Below, one piece after another: positions 35,724-43,528 of a DNA stretch of 53,838 nt (position 1 is its first letter; every line of letters begins with the position of its first letter). A program made the position numbers and the translations under genes. Source of the DNA: Clostridia bacterium (lineage in GTDB: Bacteria; Bacillota; Clostridia; UBA1212; UBA1255); contig JAGBGO010000039.1 in NCBI GenBank assembly GCA_017935905.1, positions 1-53,838 of the forward strand, given 5' to 3'. Below the pieces are notes generated by a model, which did not search any database, was not told the DNA's origin, and worked only from the letters and a program-made list of their open reading frames with translations.

Positions 35724-35734
35724 GGGTGAGTGAA

Positions 35735-36463
35735 ATGAATATTTTTCGCAGTGTATCCGGTATGGTCAGCGGTTTCTTTGGGAAAACCGCCAAACGCATC
35801 GAAGACAGTAGCCCGGAAAGCCTGATTGCCGATGCCCAAAGCAGAATTGAGAAGAGTCGGAAAGAAGCCGGCGCTCAGCTGGTGGAGATTCAAACCTGGG
35901 CGGAAATGGCTCGTATGGAGATGAACGAGGCGGAAGTGCGACTGGCAGATATTCAGGGGAAAATCCGCTTAGCGGCCCAAATGCGAGACCGAGCGTTACT
36001 GACGGAACTTTTCCTGAAAGAGGAGCACGTAAGACGGGAGTACGAGGAGAAGAAAGCCTATTACGAAGGGGCGCAGGCGCAGGCCGTGCAGGTACGGGAT
36101 CATTTTCAGCAGTTTGAACGGGAAATGCATGACCGTCTTCGGGAACTTTCTGCTATGCGTTCTCAATCCCAATTCGTACGCCTGCGGGAGAATATCGCCA
36201 AAATTGACGAACGCTATAGTGCTATCAGCGGAAACGGCACGTCTCCTTCTGAATTGCAAGCGGGAATCGACCGCATGCGAAGGGGTTTGAACGAAAGGTA
36301 TGCCCGCGTGAGCGCTGTGGCAAAATTGCGAAGTGCTAATACGGATGAACAGGTGCGCAAGCTGGATTACCGTCTTGCTTTAGAGCGGGCGTCGGGGAAG
36401 GCTTCGCGCTTGTTAGAGGGAGGAACGGATTATGAAGAACAGAATCGGTACGGATCTCGTTGA
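35735..36463 (+). CDS. PspA/IM30-family protein
   Basis: This is a 242-residue coiled-coil protein. It has an amphipathic N-terminal helix (NIFRSVSGMVSGFFGKTAKR) and the long charged helices of the PspA/IM30 family, with SPESLIADAQSRIEKSRKEA near residue 28. Members coat and protect the inner face of the membrane under envelope stress. The ATG at 35735 is preferred over the GTG at 35726, which lies almost on the -10 box. Its end overlaps acpS by 32 nt. Confidence 0.75.
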   Translation: MNIFRSVSGMVSGFFGKTAKRIEDSSPESLIADAQSRIEKSRKEAGAQLVEIQTWAEMARMEMNEAEVRLADIQGKIRLAAQMRDRALLTELFLKEEHVRREYEEKKAYYEGAQAQAVQVRDHFQQFEREMHDRLRELSAMRSQSQFVRLRENIAKIDERYSAISGNGTSPSELQAGIDRMRRGLNERYARVSAVAKLRSANTDEQVRKLDYRLALERASGKASRLLEGGTDYEEQNRYGSR

Positions 36464-36815
36464 AGTTTCAAGAGTACAGGATGCCGTTTCCCGTACGGGA
36501 GAGGCTTTTTTGAACCGTGTATATACAAAAGCGGAACAGGCGTATTGCGACGGCCGGGGAGCTCACCGCTTTGAATGTTACGCGGCTCGCTTTGCGGCCA
36601 AAGAGGCTTTCGCAAAAGCATTGGGCACCGGCATCGGGGATCATGCTTCTTTCTCCGAAATTGAAGTACTGCCGGACGCACTGGGAAAACCGGAGTTGCG
36701 GCTGTATGGAGACACTTTGAAATATTTTACCCGCGCGTTTCCCAATATGACTGTGGACGTCAGCTTGAGCCATACCGCCACCCTTGCCATAGCCACCGTT
36801 TTGGTGTCCGGGTAA
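36432..36815 (+). CDS. acpS: holo-[acyl-carrier-protein] synthase
   Basis: This 127-residue enzyme transfers the phosphopantetheine arm from CoA to acyl carrier protein. It has the Mg-binding start RIGTDLVEVSRV (Asp), the FAAKEAFAKALGTGIG motif with Glu and Lys, and DVSLSHTATLAIA near the C-terminus. GGGAGG precedes the ATG within the end of the PspA-like gene. Confidence 0.94.
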   Translation: MKNRIGTDLVEVSRVQDAVSRTGEAFLNRVYTKAEQAYCDGRGAHRFECYAARFAAKEAFAKALGTGIGDHASFSEIEVLPDALGKPELRLYGDTLKYFTRAFPNMTVDVSLSHTATLAIATVLVSG

Positions 36816-36891
36816 TTTCCTATGATTCCCTCTTCTCTTTTCCGTGAAATTCGTGTATAATGAATGCGTAAGAGCAGGAGGAAGATGCCTT

Positions 36892-37650
36892 ATGAAGATT
36901 GAAAGAATTTCAGATACAACGGTTAAATTAACATTAAGTCATATAGATTTTGAGAAACGAAGCATCAACGTAAGTGACCTTCAGGTGGATTCGCCTACTT
37001 ATCAGCAACTGTTGTGGGACGCTTTGGAACACGCGGAGATTGAATTGGGCATGCAGATTTCTGCCGGGCGCATTCGGGTGGAGGAAGCCGGAGATCCGGG
37101 CAACTACGAAATTACCATTACCAATATTCCCGGTGTTTCCACGAAGTCGGATGCCGCTGAAACGGCGGAGGAGAAGCTTCCTGAGCGCCGCCAAATTCAA
37201 CCTTTGAGACAGGTGGCTGCCATTCCGGCACCGGTGCTGGCTCAATTGGTGAAGAGCGGTGTGATCCCTGCAGAGGCTTTGGGCCAAGGGGTTGAAACCG
37301 CCGGGATGCCGGAAGTACATATTCACGGGGAGCCGGTGCCTTTTCCCGACGAACAGGGTTTAGGCGTGGTGTGCTTTAACGATTACAATGAAATGTACGG
37401 CTTCTTTAAGGCGAACCCGTCTTTTGCCGGGATTCCGTCTACTTTGTATACGTTGGAAGATCGCTTCTACTTAATTGTGCGGGCATCTCGCCGTGTAGCA
37501 TCACTGGTAGCCCGTTTGGAGGTGCGCTTGTCTGATTATGATGCCACGGTGCTTCCGGCAGAGGTTTTCTTGCCTATGTTGGAAGAATATGGCAGCGTGA
37601 TGTTTAAGAAGGGTGCGATCAAGAAAGTTGTAGCGTCCTTGGGGGCGTGA
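36892..37650 (+). CDS. mecA: MecA-like adaptor protein
   Basis: This 252-residue protein has a MecA-type N-terminal domain (MKIERISDTTVKLTLSHIDF, LLWDALEHAEIELGMQ) and a C-terminal domain with YLIVRASRRVASLVARLEVR and EYGSVMFKKGAIKKVV. MecA delivers substrates such as ComK to ClpC in bacilli. A variable Glu/Pro/Gln linker separates the domains. The ATG at 36892 follows AGGAGG, and an extended -10 (TGTATAAT, 36854-36861) lies just upstream. The gene is followed by an inverted-word element. Confidence 0.75.
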   Translation: MKIERISDTTVKLTLSHIDFEKRSINVSDLQVDSPTYQQLLWDALEHAEIELGMQISAGRIRVEEAGDPGNYEITITNIPGVSTKSDAAETAEEKLPERRQIQPLRQVAAIPAPVLAQLVKSGVIPAEALGQGVETAGMPEVHIHGEPVPFPDEQGLGVVCFNDYNEMYGFFKANPSFAGIPSTLYTLEDRFYLIVRASRRVASLVARLEVRLSDYDATVLPAEVFLPMLEEYGSVMFKKGAIKKVVASLGA

Positions 37651-37674
37651 GAAAATTTTTTGAGTGAAGGGTTT

Positions 37675-37838
37675 CGGGTACAATTTCGGTAAAATGACCG
37701 GTTTGTACCCGCATTTTTTGTATTTCACGGGTACATTGGGCTCAAAAATGAGAAAATGTACCCAAAATGAGCAGAATTTCTGCTTTCTGCCAGGTAATTT
37801 CGGGTACATAAGTAAGTAAAAAAACGAAATGTACCCGC
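37675..37838. repeat. three-hairpin GGGTACA/TGTACCC repeat element
   Basis: The same plan as the elements at 32.5 and 42.3 kb, with a different word. CGGGTACA lies at 37675, 37728 and 37801, and TGTACCC at 37704, 37757 and 37830, always 29 nt apart within a pair. Arms are 9 bp with loops of about 19 nt, two of which have inner pairs (CGGT/ACCG, CTCA/TGAG). A GTAAAATG word sits in the first loop (37689-37696). It lies between the convergent mecA and M18 genes. Confidence 0.75.
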
Positions 37839-37843
37839 ATACC

Positions 37844-39142
37844 TCACTGATTCAACGCTTCAAACAGCTCTGTGGCATAATAAACATCCAAACTGCCGCC
37901 GGTTTCCCGAATGGAATGCATAGAAAGCAGGGGAGAACCTACGTCCATTGCCAAAGTGCCGTAACGGGCAGCCAGCATAGGTCCCATGGTGCTGCCGCCC
38001 CGCACGTCATTGCGTTTGGAGAACACCTGGTAGGGAATTTCGTGATCCTCGCACATTTTACGGAAAAATGCGGAAGCTTTTGGGGAGGTCACGTAGGACT
38101 GCCCGGCGCTCTCCTTCAATACCGGACCGCTATTTAAGTAAACCAAGTGATCCGGCTCTGTCGCGTCCGGAAAGGCCGGATGCGTGGCATGGGCCATATC
38201 CGCAGAGGCTAAAATGGAATTTGCCAAAGCCCTTGCAGAATCCTCCCGGGTGAAATCCAATTTTTCCGAAATGCGCTCCAATACGGTGCCCAGTAAATCG
38301 GATTTACCGCCCCGGTCCGTTTGAGAACCGCATTCTTCGTGGTCGAAGGCAATGGCGATGCTGCTGATTTCGCTTGCGTCCGCTGCCTCAATAAAGCCCC
38401 GGAAGACACTGTATGCCATGGCGTAATCATCCAATCGGGGCGCCGATATAAATTCGCCGGAAAGGCCGGTCAGGCAAGCCGGCGCAAGATCGTAGGGCAT
38501 TAAATCGAAGCTTAAAATATCGGCTTCGTCCGCCAGGGATTCTTCTGCCAACATGGCGTGAAAAGACTTTCTGCCCTCAAAATCTTGTGCCAGGAAAGGC
38601 ATCAACTGGGTTTGGGGATTCAATGTTTGAGCCTCCATCTTATCTTTTCTGAAATGGATCGCCAAACCGGGAATGGTTAAAATGGGTTTCTGTATATTGA
38701 CGTTGATCCCGGAAACGCCGTCATCGTAGCTGCTCTTGGTGTATACACGACCGGCGAGCCCTAAGGGCCGGTCCAACCAAGACTGGGTAATTAAACCTCC
38801 GTAAGGCTCTACGCAAAGGCGCTCGTAACTGCCGGACACGTTGGAACCGGCGGGTTTAATCCGAAAACCGGGGGCGTCGTGGTGGGCGGCAGAAATGCGC
38901 CACCCTGTTTCCGCCGGGGAACGGTCGCCTAAACGAAACGCCACCAAAGCCGAATCGTTGCGCAGGAAATAATAAATAATGCCGGGTAGCACGTCGCCCC
39001 AAGGTTCCTGTTCCATCAGTCGCACGGCGCCTGCTTCATCTAACATAGAAGCTAAATATTCCGTCGAATGATAGGGTGTAGGTGCGTGGTTAATATAGTT
39101 TAACAACCCTTGTACTTCTTCTTGTTTGGTGTATCTTCCCAT
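37844..39142 (-). CDS. M18 family aminopeptidase
   Basis: This 432-residue zinc aminopeptidase removes N-terminal residues from peptides in the cytosol. It shows SAAHHDAPGFRIKP (His/Asp ligands), LDRPLGLAGRVY, APRLDDYAMAYSVFRGF, IAFDHEECGSQTDRGG (Glu pair), ASADMAHATHPAFP and RNDVRGGSTMGPMLA. The ATG at 39142 follows AAAGGCGG. An upstream extension without ribosome site is rejected. Confidence 0.92.
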   Translation of the reverse strand: MGRYTKQEEVQGLLNYINHAPTPYHSTEYLASMLDEAGAVRLMEQEPWGDVLPGIIYYFLRNDSALVAFRLGDRSPAETGWRISAAHHDAPGFRIKPAGSNVSGSYERLCVEPYGGLITQSWLDRPLGLAGRVYTKSSYDDGVSGINVNIQKPILTIPGLAIHFRKDKMEAQTLNPQTQLMPFLAQDFEGRKSFHAMLAEESLADEADILSFDLMPYDLAPACLTGLSGEFISAPRLDDYAMAYSVFRGFIEAADASEISSIAIAFDHEECGSQTDRGGKSDLLGTVLERISEKLDFTREDSARALANSILASADMAHATHPAFPDATEPDHLVYLNSGPVLKESAGQSYVTSPKASAFFRKMCEDHEIPYQVFSKRNDVRGGSTMGPMLAARYGTLAMDVGSPLLSMHSIRETGGSLDVYYATELFEALNQ

Positions 39143-39210
39143 AAACGTACCGCCTTTCGAATCTATGTGGATAGTATGCCATAAAGCATAAGATTGTACA
39201 AGGTGGAATC

Positions 39211-40146
39211 TCACCAAAGGGGAATAAAACTTTCGCTGATGGCTTCTCCCTCTTGCACGTATGCGTGCTCTAAACCAAGTCCTGCGGCAAAGTCTGCCAC
39301 TTCTTCGTATTCCGCTTGGGGAAGGGGTGCTAGTAATTCCGGAAAAGCCTGTATCCCGGGATTGTTCGCCAAGGGCGTATACTGATTCATAATGCTGTAC
39401 ACAATATCGTTGCCGTACCTTTGGAACAGCCTGTGGAGAATCTTTCGCGCCGCATATCCACGGCCCGGTAATACCAAATGCCGCACCACAACGCCGCGTA
39501 GCAGCATGCCGTCCTCACCAAATACACAGGGACCTACTTGCTGAACCATTGCGTCCAAAGCATCCCAAGCGGTATCTGTGTAATTCGGTGCCAAGGAATA
39601 AGCCTTGGCAGTCTGCGCGGTCCAATATTTAATATCACATAAATAAATATCTACAGTACCTGAAAGCAACCTAACCGCTTCTTTGGTTTCATAGCCGCCG
39701 GTATTGTACACGATAGGGAGACAAAGTCCCTGTTGTCGGGCAAGGGAAACCGCCGGCACAATCATGGGCAAATAATGGGTAGGGGTGACAAGGTTAATAT
39801 TATGGGCCCCTTGCTGTTGTAAATCCAAGAAGGCTTGCGCGAGTGTGCGAACGTCCATTTTACCCACATTCGGGGCCTTGCTCGTGTCCAAAACCCGCCC
39901 ACTGATCGCCTGATTCTGGCAGTACACACACCGGAGCGTACAATGGGCGAAAAATACTGTGCCGGAGCCTCGATCTGGGTCCGTGCCGGAAATACAAGGC
40001 TCTTCCCAATGGTGAATCATGGTCTTGGCAACTTCTGCTTGCGCACCCACTGCACCGCAAAAACCGGCCTGACCTGCTAAACGATTGACGCCGCAGGCCC
40101 GGGGGCATAAATTGCAGTTCTCCAGGTATTTCGTCCAAGTTGTCAA
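39211..40146 (-). CDS. radical SAM protein, pyruvate-formate-lyase-activase-like
   Basis: This 311-residue protein has two N-terminal cysteines of the subfamily (NCNLCPRACGVNR ... GFCGA) and then the radical SAM cluster site HCTLRCVYCQNQAISG near residue 70. NLVTPTHYLPMI and LPGRGYA follow. It belongs to the COG1313-type PflA-like family, whose substrate is unknown. The start is uncertain. A TTG at 40146 lies about 6 nt after GAGGTG and is preferred here; a GTG at 40155 would be part of that ribosome site. Confidence 0.8.
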   Translation of the reverse strand: MTTWTKYLENCNLCPRACGVNRLAGQAGFCGAVGAQAEVAKTMIHHWEEPCISGTDPDRGSGTVFFAHCTLRCVYCQNQAISGRVLDTSKAPNVGKMDVRTLAQAFLDLQQQGAHNINLVTPTHYLPMIVPAVSLARQQGLCLPIVYNTGGYETKEAVRLLSGTVDIYLCDIKYWTAQTAKAYSLAPNYTDTAWDALDAMVQQVGPCVFGEDGMLLRGVVVRHLVLPGRGYAARKILHRLFQRYGNDIVYSIMNQYTPLANNPGIQAFPELLAPLPQAEYEEVADFAAGLGLEHAYVQEGEAISESFIPLW

Positions 40147-40194
40147 AACTTTCACCTCGCTGACTATTGTACCATAAATTCTTACGAAAATGAA

Positions 40195-40222
40195 TTGACA
40201 AACAAGAAGTTTTTGTTATGAT
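40195..40222 (+). promoter_or_regulatory. promoter for the GHL-type glycosidase gene
   Basis: TTGACA (40195-40200) and TATGAT (40217-40222) are 16 nt apart. A minus-strand extended -10 (TGGTACAAT, 40167-40175) serves the divergent radical SAM gene. Confidence 0.6.
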
Positions 40223-40263
40223 TAGGGCAACACTTTTTCCCGGAGAACAGGGGGTACATATTT

Positions 40264-42225
40264 ATGAAATTATCATTTAGACAAGTGCATTTGGATTTCC
40301 ACACGTCGGAGTGTATTGATGGCATTGGTGCGAAATTTGATAAGAAGCAATTCCAGGAGATGCTGAAACTGGGACACGTCAGTTCTATTACAGTATTTTC
40401 CAAGTGTCACCACGGTTGGGCGTACCACCCCAGTGATGCCAATGAGATGCATCCCGGTCTTAAATTCGACTTACTTAAAGCGCAAATTGAAGCGGCTCAC
40501 GAAATCGGCGTGAAGACACCGGTTTATTTGTCCGCCGGCGTAGATGAGAAACTTTGCACCAAGCATCCGGAATGGAAGACCATTGTAAAGGACCCTTGGG
40601 GGAATTTTGTAATCTTTGATCCTTTCTGCGTGGGCTACCATGAACTTTGTCTCAATACCCCGTATTTAGAGATGTTGCTTGCCCAGATTAAAGAAGTTTG
40701 CGAGCGTTACGACGCAGACGGTATCTTCCTAGATATCGTAGGAGAGAAAGAATGTTATTGCCCTGCTTGTATGGCAGAAATGCAGCGTCGGGGCTGGGAT
40801 CCTCTTGATCGGGAAAATGCCCGCAAATTAGCGAAAGAAGTTTATGCCAACTATACAAGAAGGGTACGGGAAACCATTGACTCCGTAAAGCCCGGTCTTC
40901 CCGTGTTCCACAACGGCGGTCATATTATTGTAGGTCGCCGGGATCTGGCTTACGCCAATACCCATTTGGAAATGGAATCTTTGCCTACAGGCGGCTGGGG
41001 ATACGACCATTTTCCCATGTCCGTCGCTTACTGCCGAAATTTCGGATTGGAAATGCTGGGTATGACTGGAAAATTCCACACCGCTTGGGGCGAGTTTGGC
41101 GGATTTAAGCATAAGAATGCACTCCGGTACGAAGTGGCATTGAGTATGGCAAACGGCGCCAAATGTTCTATCGGCGATCAACTGCATCCAAGTGGGGAAA
41201 TGAGCTCTGCAACATACGCTTTAATCGGTGCCGCTTACAAAGAAGCGGAAGAGAAAGAGGCTTGGTGCGACGACGTAGACGCAATAACGGATATCGGCGT
41301 ACTTTCCGTGGAAGCTTTTACCAAAGAGCGCATTCATCCGGACAATATTGCAACGGAGGGTGCCAACCGGATGCTTTTGGAAGGCCATTATCTGTACGAT
41401 ATTTTGGATATGGAATCGGATTTCAATCGATACAAAGTAATCATCCTGCCGGATAAGATTCCTATGACAGAGGAATTGAAGTCGAAGTTGGATGCTTTTG
41501 TGATGGGCGGCGGCAAGATCTTAGCCAGTGGTCATTCCGGCATTGCATCGGGGAAAATGGTCTATGATTTGGGCTGCACCTATGAAGGCCCCAGCGCTTA
41601 TCAGCCGGCTTACGTGGTGCCTTCTGTGCCCCTTGCCAATATGGATCCCGGTACGTACGTGATTTATCAAGAAGGCCACCGGGTTCAGCCTACGGGTCTT
41701 GAACTTGCGAAACGGGAAGCTTCTTATTTCAATAGGGGTCTTGGACATTTTTGTTCTCACCAACATACGCCTAACAGCGGTGTTACGGAAGGCAGTGCCA
41801 TTACCGTAGGCAGCCAAGGTGCGTATATCAGTTGGTCTGTTTTCACAGAGTACCGTGAGAAGGCCAGCTTGATTCTCCGTGATCTGGTGTGTGCAACTCT
41901 GGATACTTTGTTGGGAGATGACAAGACGTTAAAGGTGGGGCTACCTGCGCAAGGTGTGACTACTTTAATGGAGCAAAAGGGTCAGAACCGTTTGGTTCAT
42001 CACCTGCTGTACGCAACGCCGGTAAAACGGGGCAATGGGATTGAAGTGATTGAAGATATCGTGCCGATTTACAATATTGACGTCACCCTGCGCCCGGGGA
42101 AGACTGTCAAGAAAATTTACTTGGCACCGCAAATGACGGAAATTCCTTTTAAGCAGCAGGACGGCTGTGTTTCTTATACAGTGGAGAAAGTTGACAATCA
42201 CCAGATGGTGGTGTTAGAGTACTGA
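40264..42225 (+). CDS. GHL-type hypothetical glycoside hydrolase with beta-galactosidase trimerisation-like domain
   Basis: This is a 653-residue cytosolic protein. Residues 1-~350 look like a TIM barrel: RQVHLDFHTSECIDGIGAKF, FSKCHHGWAYHPS, GVKTPVYLSAGVDE, RYDADGIFLDIVGEKECYCP (acidic strand end) and GKFHTAWGEFGGFKHKNALR. Residues ~370-550 resemble the beta-galactosidase trimerisation fold (YDILDMESDFNRYKVIILPD, DAFVMGGGKILASGHSG). This is the layout of 'hypothetical glycosyl hydrolase 6' proteins often annotated as alpha-L-fucosidase- or amylase-like. No signal peptide is present. The substrate is unknown; fucI nearby is only circumstantial support for fucose-containing sugars. Confidence 0.75.
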   Translation: MKLSFRQVHLDFHTSECIDGIGAKFDKKQFQEMLKLGHVSSITVFSKCHHGWAYHPSDANEMHPGLKFDLLKAQIEAAHEIGVKTPVYLSAGVDEKLCTKHPEWKTIVKDPWGNFVIFDPFCVGYHELCLNTPYLEMLLAQIKEVCERYDADGIFLDIVGEKECYCPACMAEMQRRGWDPLDRENARKLAKEVYANYTRRVRETIDSVKPGLPVFHNGGHIIVGRRDLAYANTHLEMESLPTGGWGYDHFPMSVAYCRNFGLEMLGMTGKFHTAWGEFGGFKHKNALRYEVALSMANGAKCSIGDQLHPSGEMSSATYALIGAAYKEAEEKEAWCDDVDAITDIGVLSVEAFTKERIHPDNIATEGANRMLLEGHYLYDILDMESDFNRYKVIILPDKIPMTEELKSKLDAFVMGGGKILASGHSGIASGKMVYDLGCTYEGPSAYQPAYVVPSVPLANMDPGTYVIYQEGHRVQPTGLELAKREASYFNRGLGHFCSHQHTPNSGVTEGSAITVGSQGAYISWSVFTEYREKASLILRDLVCATLDTLLGDDKTLKVGLPAQGVTTLMEQKGQNRLVHHLLYATPVKRGNGIEVIEDIVPIYNIDVTLRPGKTVKKIYLAPQMTEIPFKQQDGCVSYTVEKVDNHQMVVLEY

Positions 42226-42256
42226 GGTAGGACATCTTGTAGTGGCGCGAAACCGA

Positions 42257-42431
42257 TTTGGGCAATTAGACCGCTTTTTTGATGGTATTGCCCAAGCTTT
42301 GGGCAGTAAAATGCAAATAAGTGGCCTCAATGCCCAAAAAAATGCAGAAATATGAGTTTAAATGCCGTTTTGACTTGAATTTTTTCTGATTTTTGGGCAA
42401 TAAACGCGAAAAAATCATCGTATTGCCCAAA
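42257..42431. repeat. three-hairpin TTGGGCA/TGCCCAA repeat element, copy 2
   Basis: TTTGGGCAAT 42257, ATTGCCCAA 42287, TTTGGGCA 42298, ATGCCCAA 42330, TTTTGGGCAAT 42391 and ATTGCCCAAAA 42422 repeat the word order and spacing of copy 1 (32499-32671), while the sequence between words differs. Arms reach 9-11 perfect pairs. A GTAAAATG word begins in the third copy (42306-42313). It fills the gap before mnmA. Confidence 0.75.
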
Positions 42432-42483
42432 ACATATTTTGGGTTGGCAAATTTCGAAATGTTGAGTTGAAGGAGTACAGTAT

Positions 42484-43524
42484 TTGAAAGTTTTAGTTGG
42501 TTTAAGCGGTGGTGTAGATAGCGCGGTGGCGGCATCGTACTTGATCGAAGCAGGGTACGAGGTGGGCGGCGCCTATATGCGTATGTGTGATGGCGGCGGT
42601 AAAATGTCCGACAGCACCGACGCCCGGAAAGTCGCAGAACTTCTGCAAATTCCATTTTACGAATTGGATATGCGGGACGTATTCCGGGAAGAAGTACTAA
42701 ACTATTTTACCGGGTCCTACCGCGCAGGCCTTACCCCGAACCCTTGCGTGCGCTGCAACGAGAAACTGAAATTCGGCGCCTTCTTAAAAGCGGCGGAAGC
42801 ACTTGGCTATGACCGCATTGCAACAGGACACTACGCTCGAATCTCAAAAGGTGAAGACGGCTTGTATCGCCTTCAAAAGGCGGACAACCGGGAGAAAGAC
42901 CAATCTTATTTCCTCTACCATTTAACCCAAGAACAATTGTCCAAAAGCATTTTCCCGTTGGAGGGCGTAGACAAAGAGCAAATTCGGGAGAAGGCCAGAA
43001 ATCTGGGCATCCACGTGGCGGAGAAGAAAGACAGCCAGGATATCTGCTTTGTAGAGCAAGGGAAATATATTGAATTTATTGAAAATTTTACCGGGGAAGC
43101 GTCCGCTCCCGGGGATTTTGTGGATACCCAAGGAAACGTAATCGGGCATCATAAAGGCATTGAACGTTATACCATCGGACAGCGAAAAGGCGTGGAAACC
43201 GCCTTCGGACGGCCGCTTTACGTGGTTTCCAAAGATGCGGAAAGTCGCCGGGTGGTCATGGGAGAACACGCGGATTTAATGACGGACGTGCTACATGCCG
43301 CACGGGTCACCCTTCACCCTGCTTACGAATCCCGGATTCAAGCCGGAAACTTCGCTTGCATAGGCCGGCATCGCTATGGGCAGAAAGATATCCCCGTCAG
43401 GGTATCTTTTGACGGGGATTTTCTCAAAGTTCAGTTTGATACGCCTCAGCGGGCTGTGACACCGGGCCAGATTGTGGTGCTGTATGACGGAGACATCGTA
43501 GTGGGCGGCGGCGAAATCTGTTAA
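42484..43524 (+). CDS. mnmA: tRNA-specific 2-thiouridylase
   Basis: This 346-residue enzyme thiolates U34 of tRNA-Lys/Glu/Gln. It has the ATP PP-loop LSGGVDSAVAASYL, the first catalytic Cys in LTPNPCVRCNEKLKFG, ATGHYA, DQSYFLYHLTQ, the second Cys in KDSQDICFVEQGKY and the C-terminal YTIGQRKGV. The start codon is TTG at 42484, 7 nt after AAGGAGTACAG, with no competing ATG. Two GTAAAATG words fall in its first 60 codons, in different frames. Near its 3' end it carries a strong inverted repeat (43390-43419). Confidence 0.96.
   Translation: MKVLVGLSGGVDSAVAASYLIEAGYEVGGAYMRMCDGGGKMSDSTDARKVAELLQIPFYELDMRDVFREEVLNYFTGSYRAGLTPNPCVRCNEKLKFGAFLKAAEALGYDRIATGHYARISKGEDGLYRLQKADNREKDQSYFLYHLTQEQLSKSIFPLEGVDKEQIREKARNLGIHVAEKKDSQDICFVEQGKYIEFIENFTGEASAPGDFVDTQGNVIGHHKGIERYTIGQRKGVETAFGRPLYVVSKDAESRRVVMGEHADLMTDVLHAARVTLHPAYESRIQAGNFACIGRHRYGQKDIPVRVSFDGDFLKVQFDTPQRAVTPGQIVVLYDGDIVVGGGEIC
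43390..43419. repeat. 10-bp inverted repeat inside mnmA
   Basis: ATCCCCGTCA (43390-43399) and TGACGGGGAT (43410-43419) form a perfect stem with a 10-nt loop, followed by TTTTCTC. It looks like an intrinsic terminator but lies about 105 nt before the stop codon. Confidence 0.6.
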
Positions 43525-43528
43525 ACGC

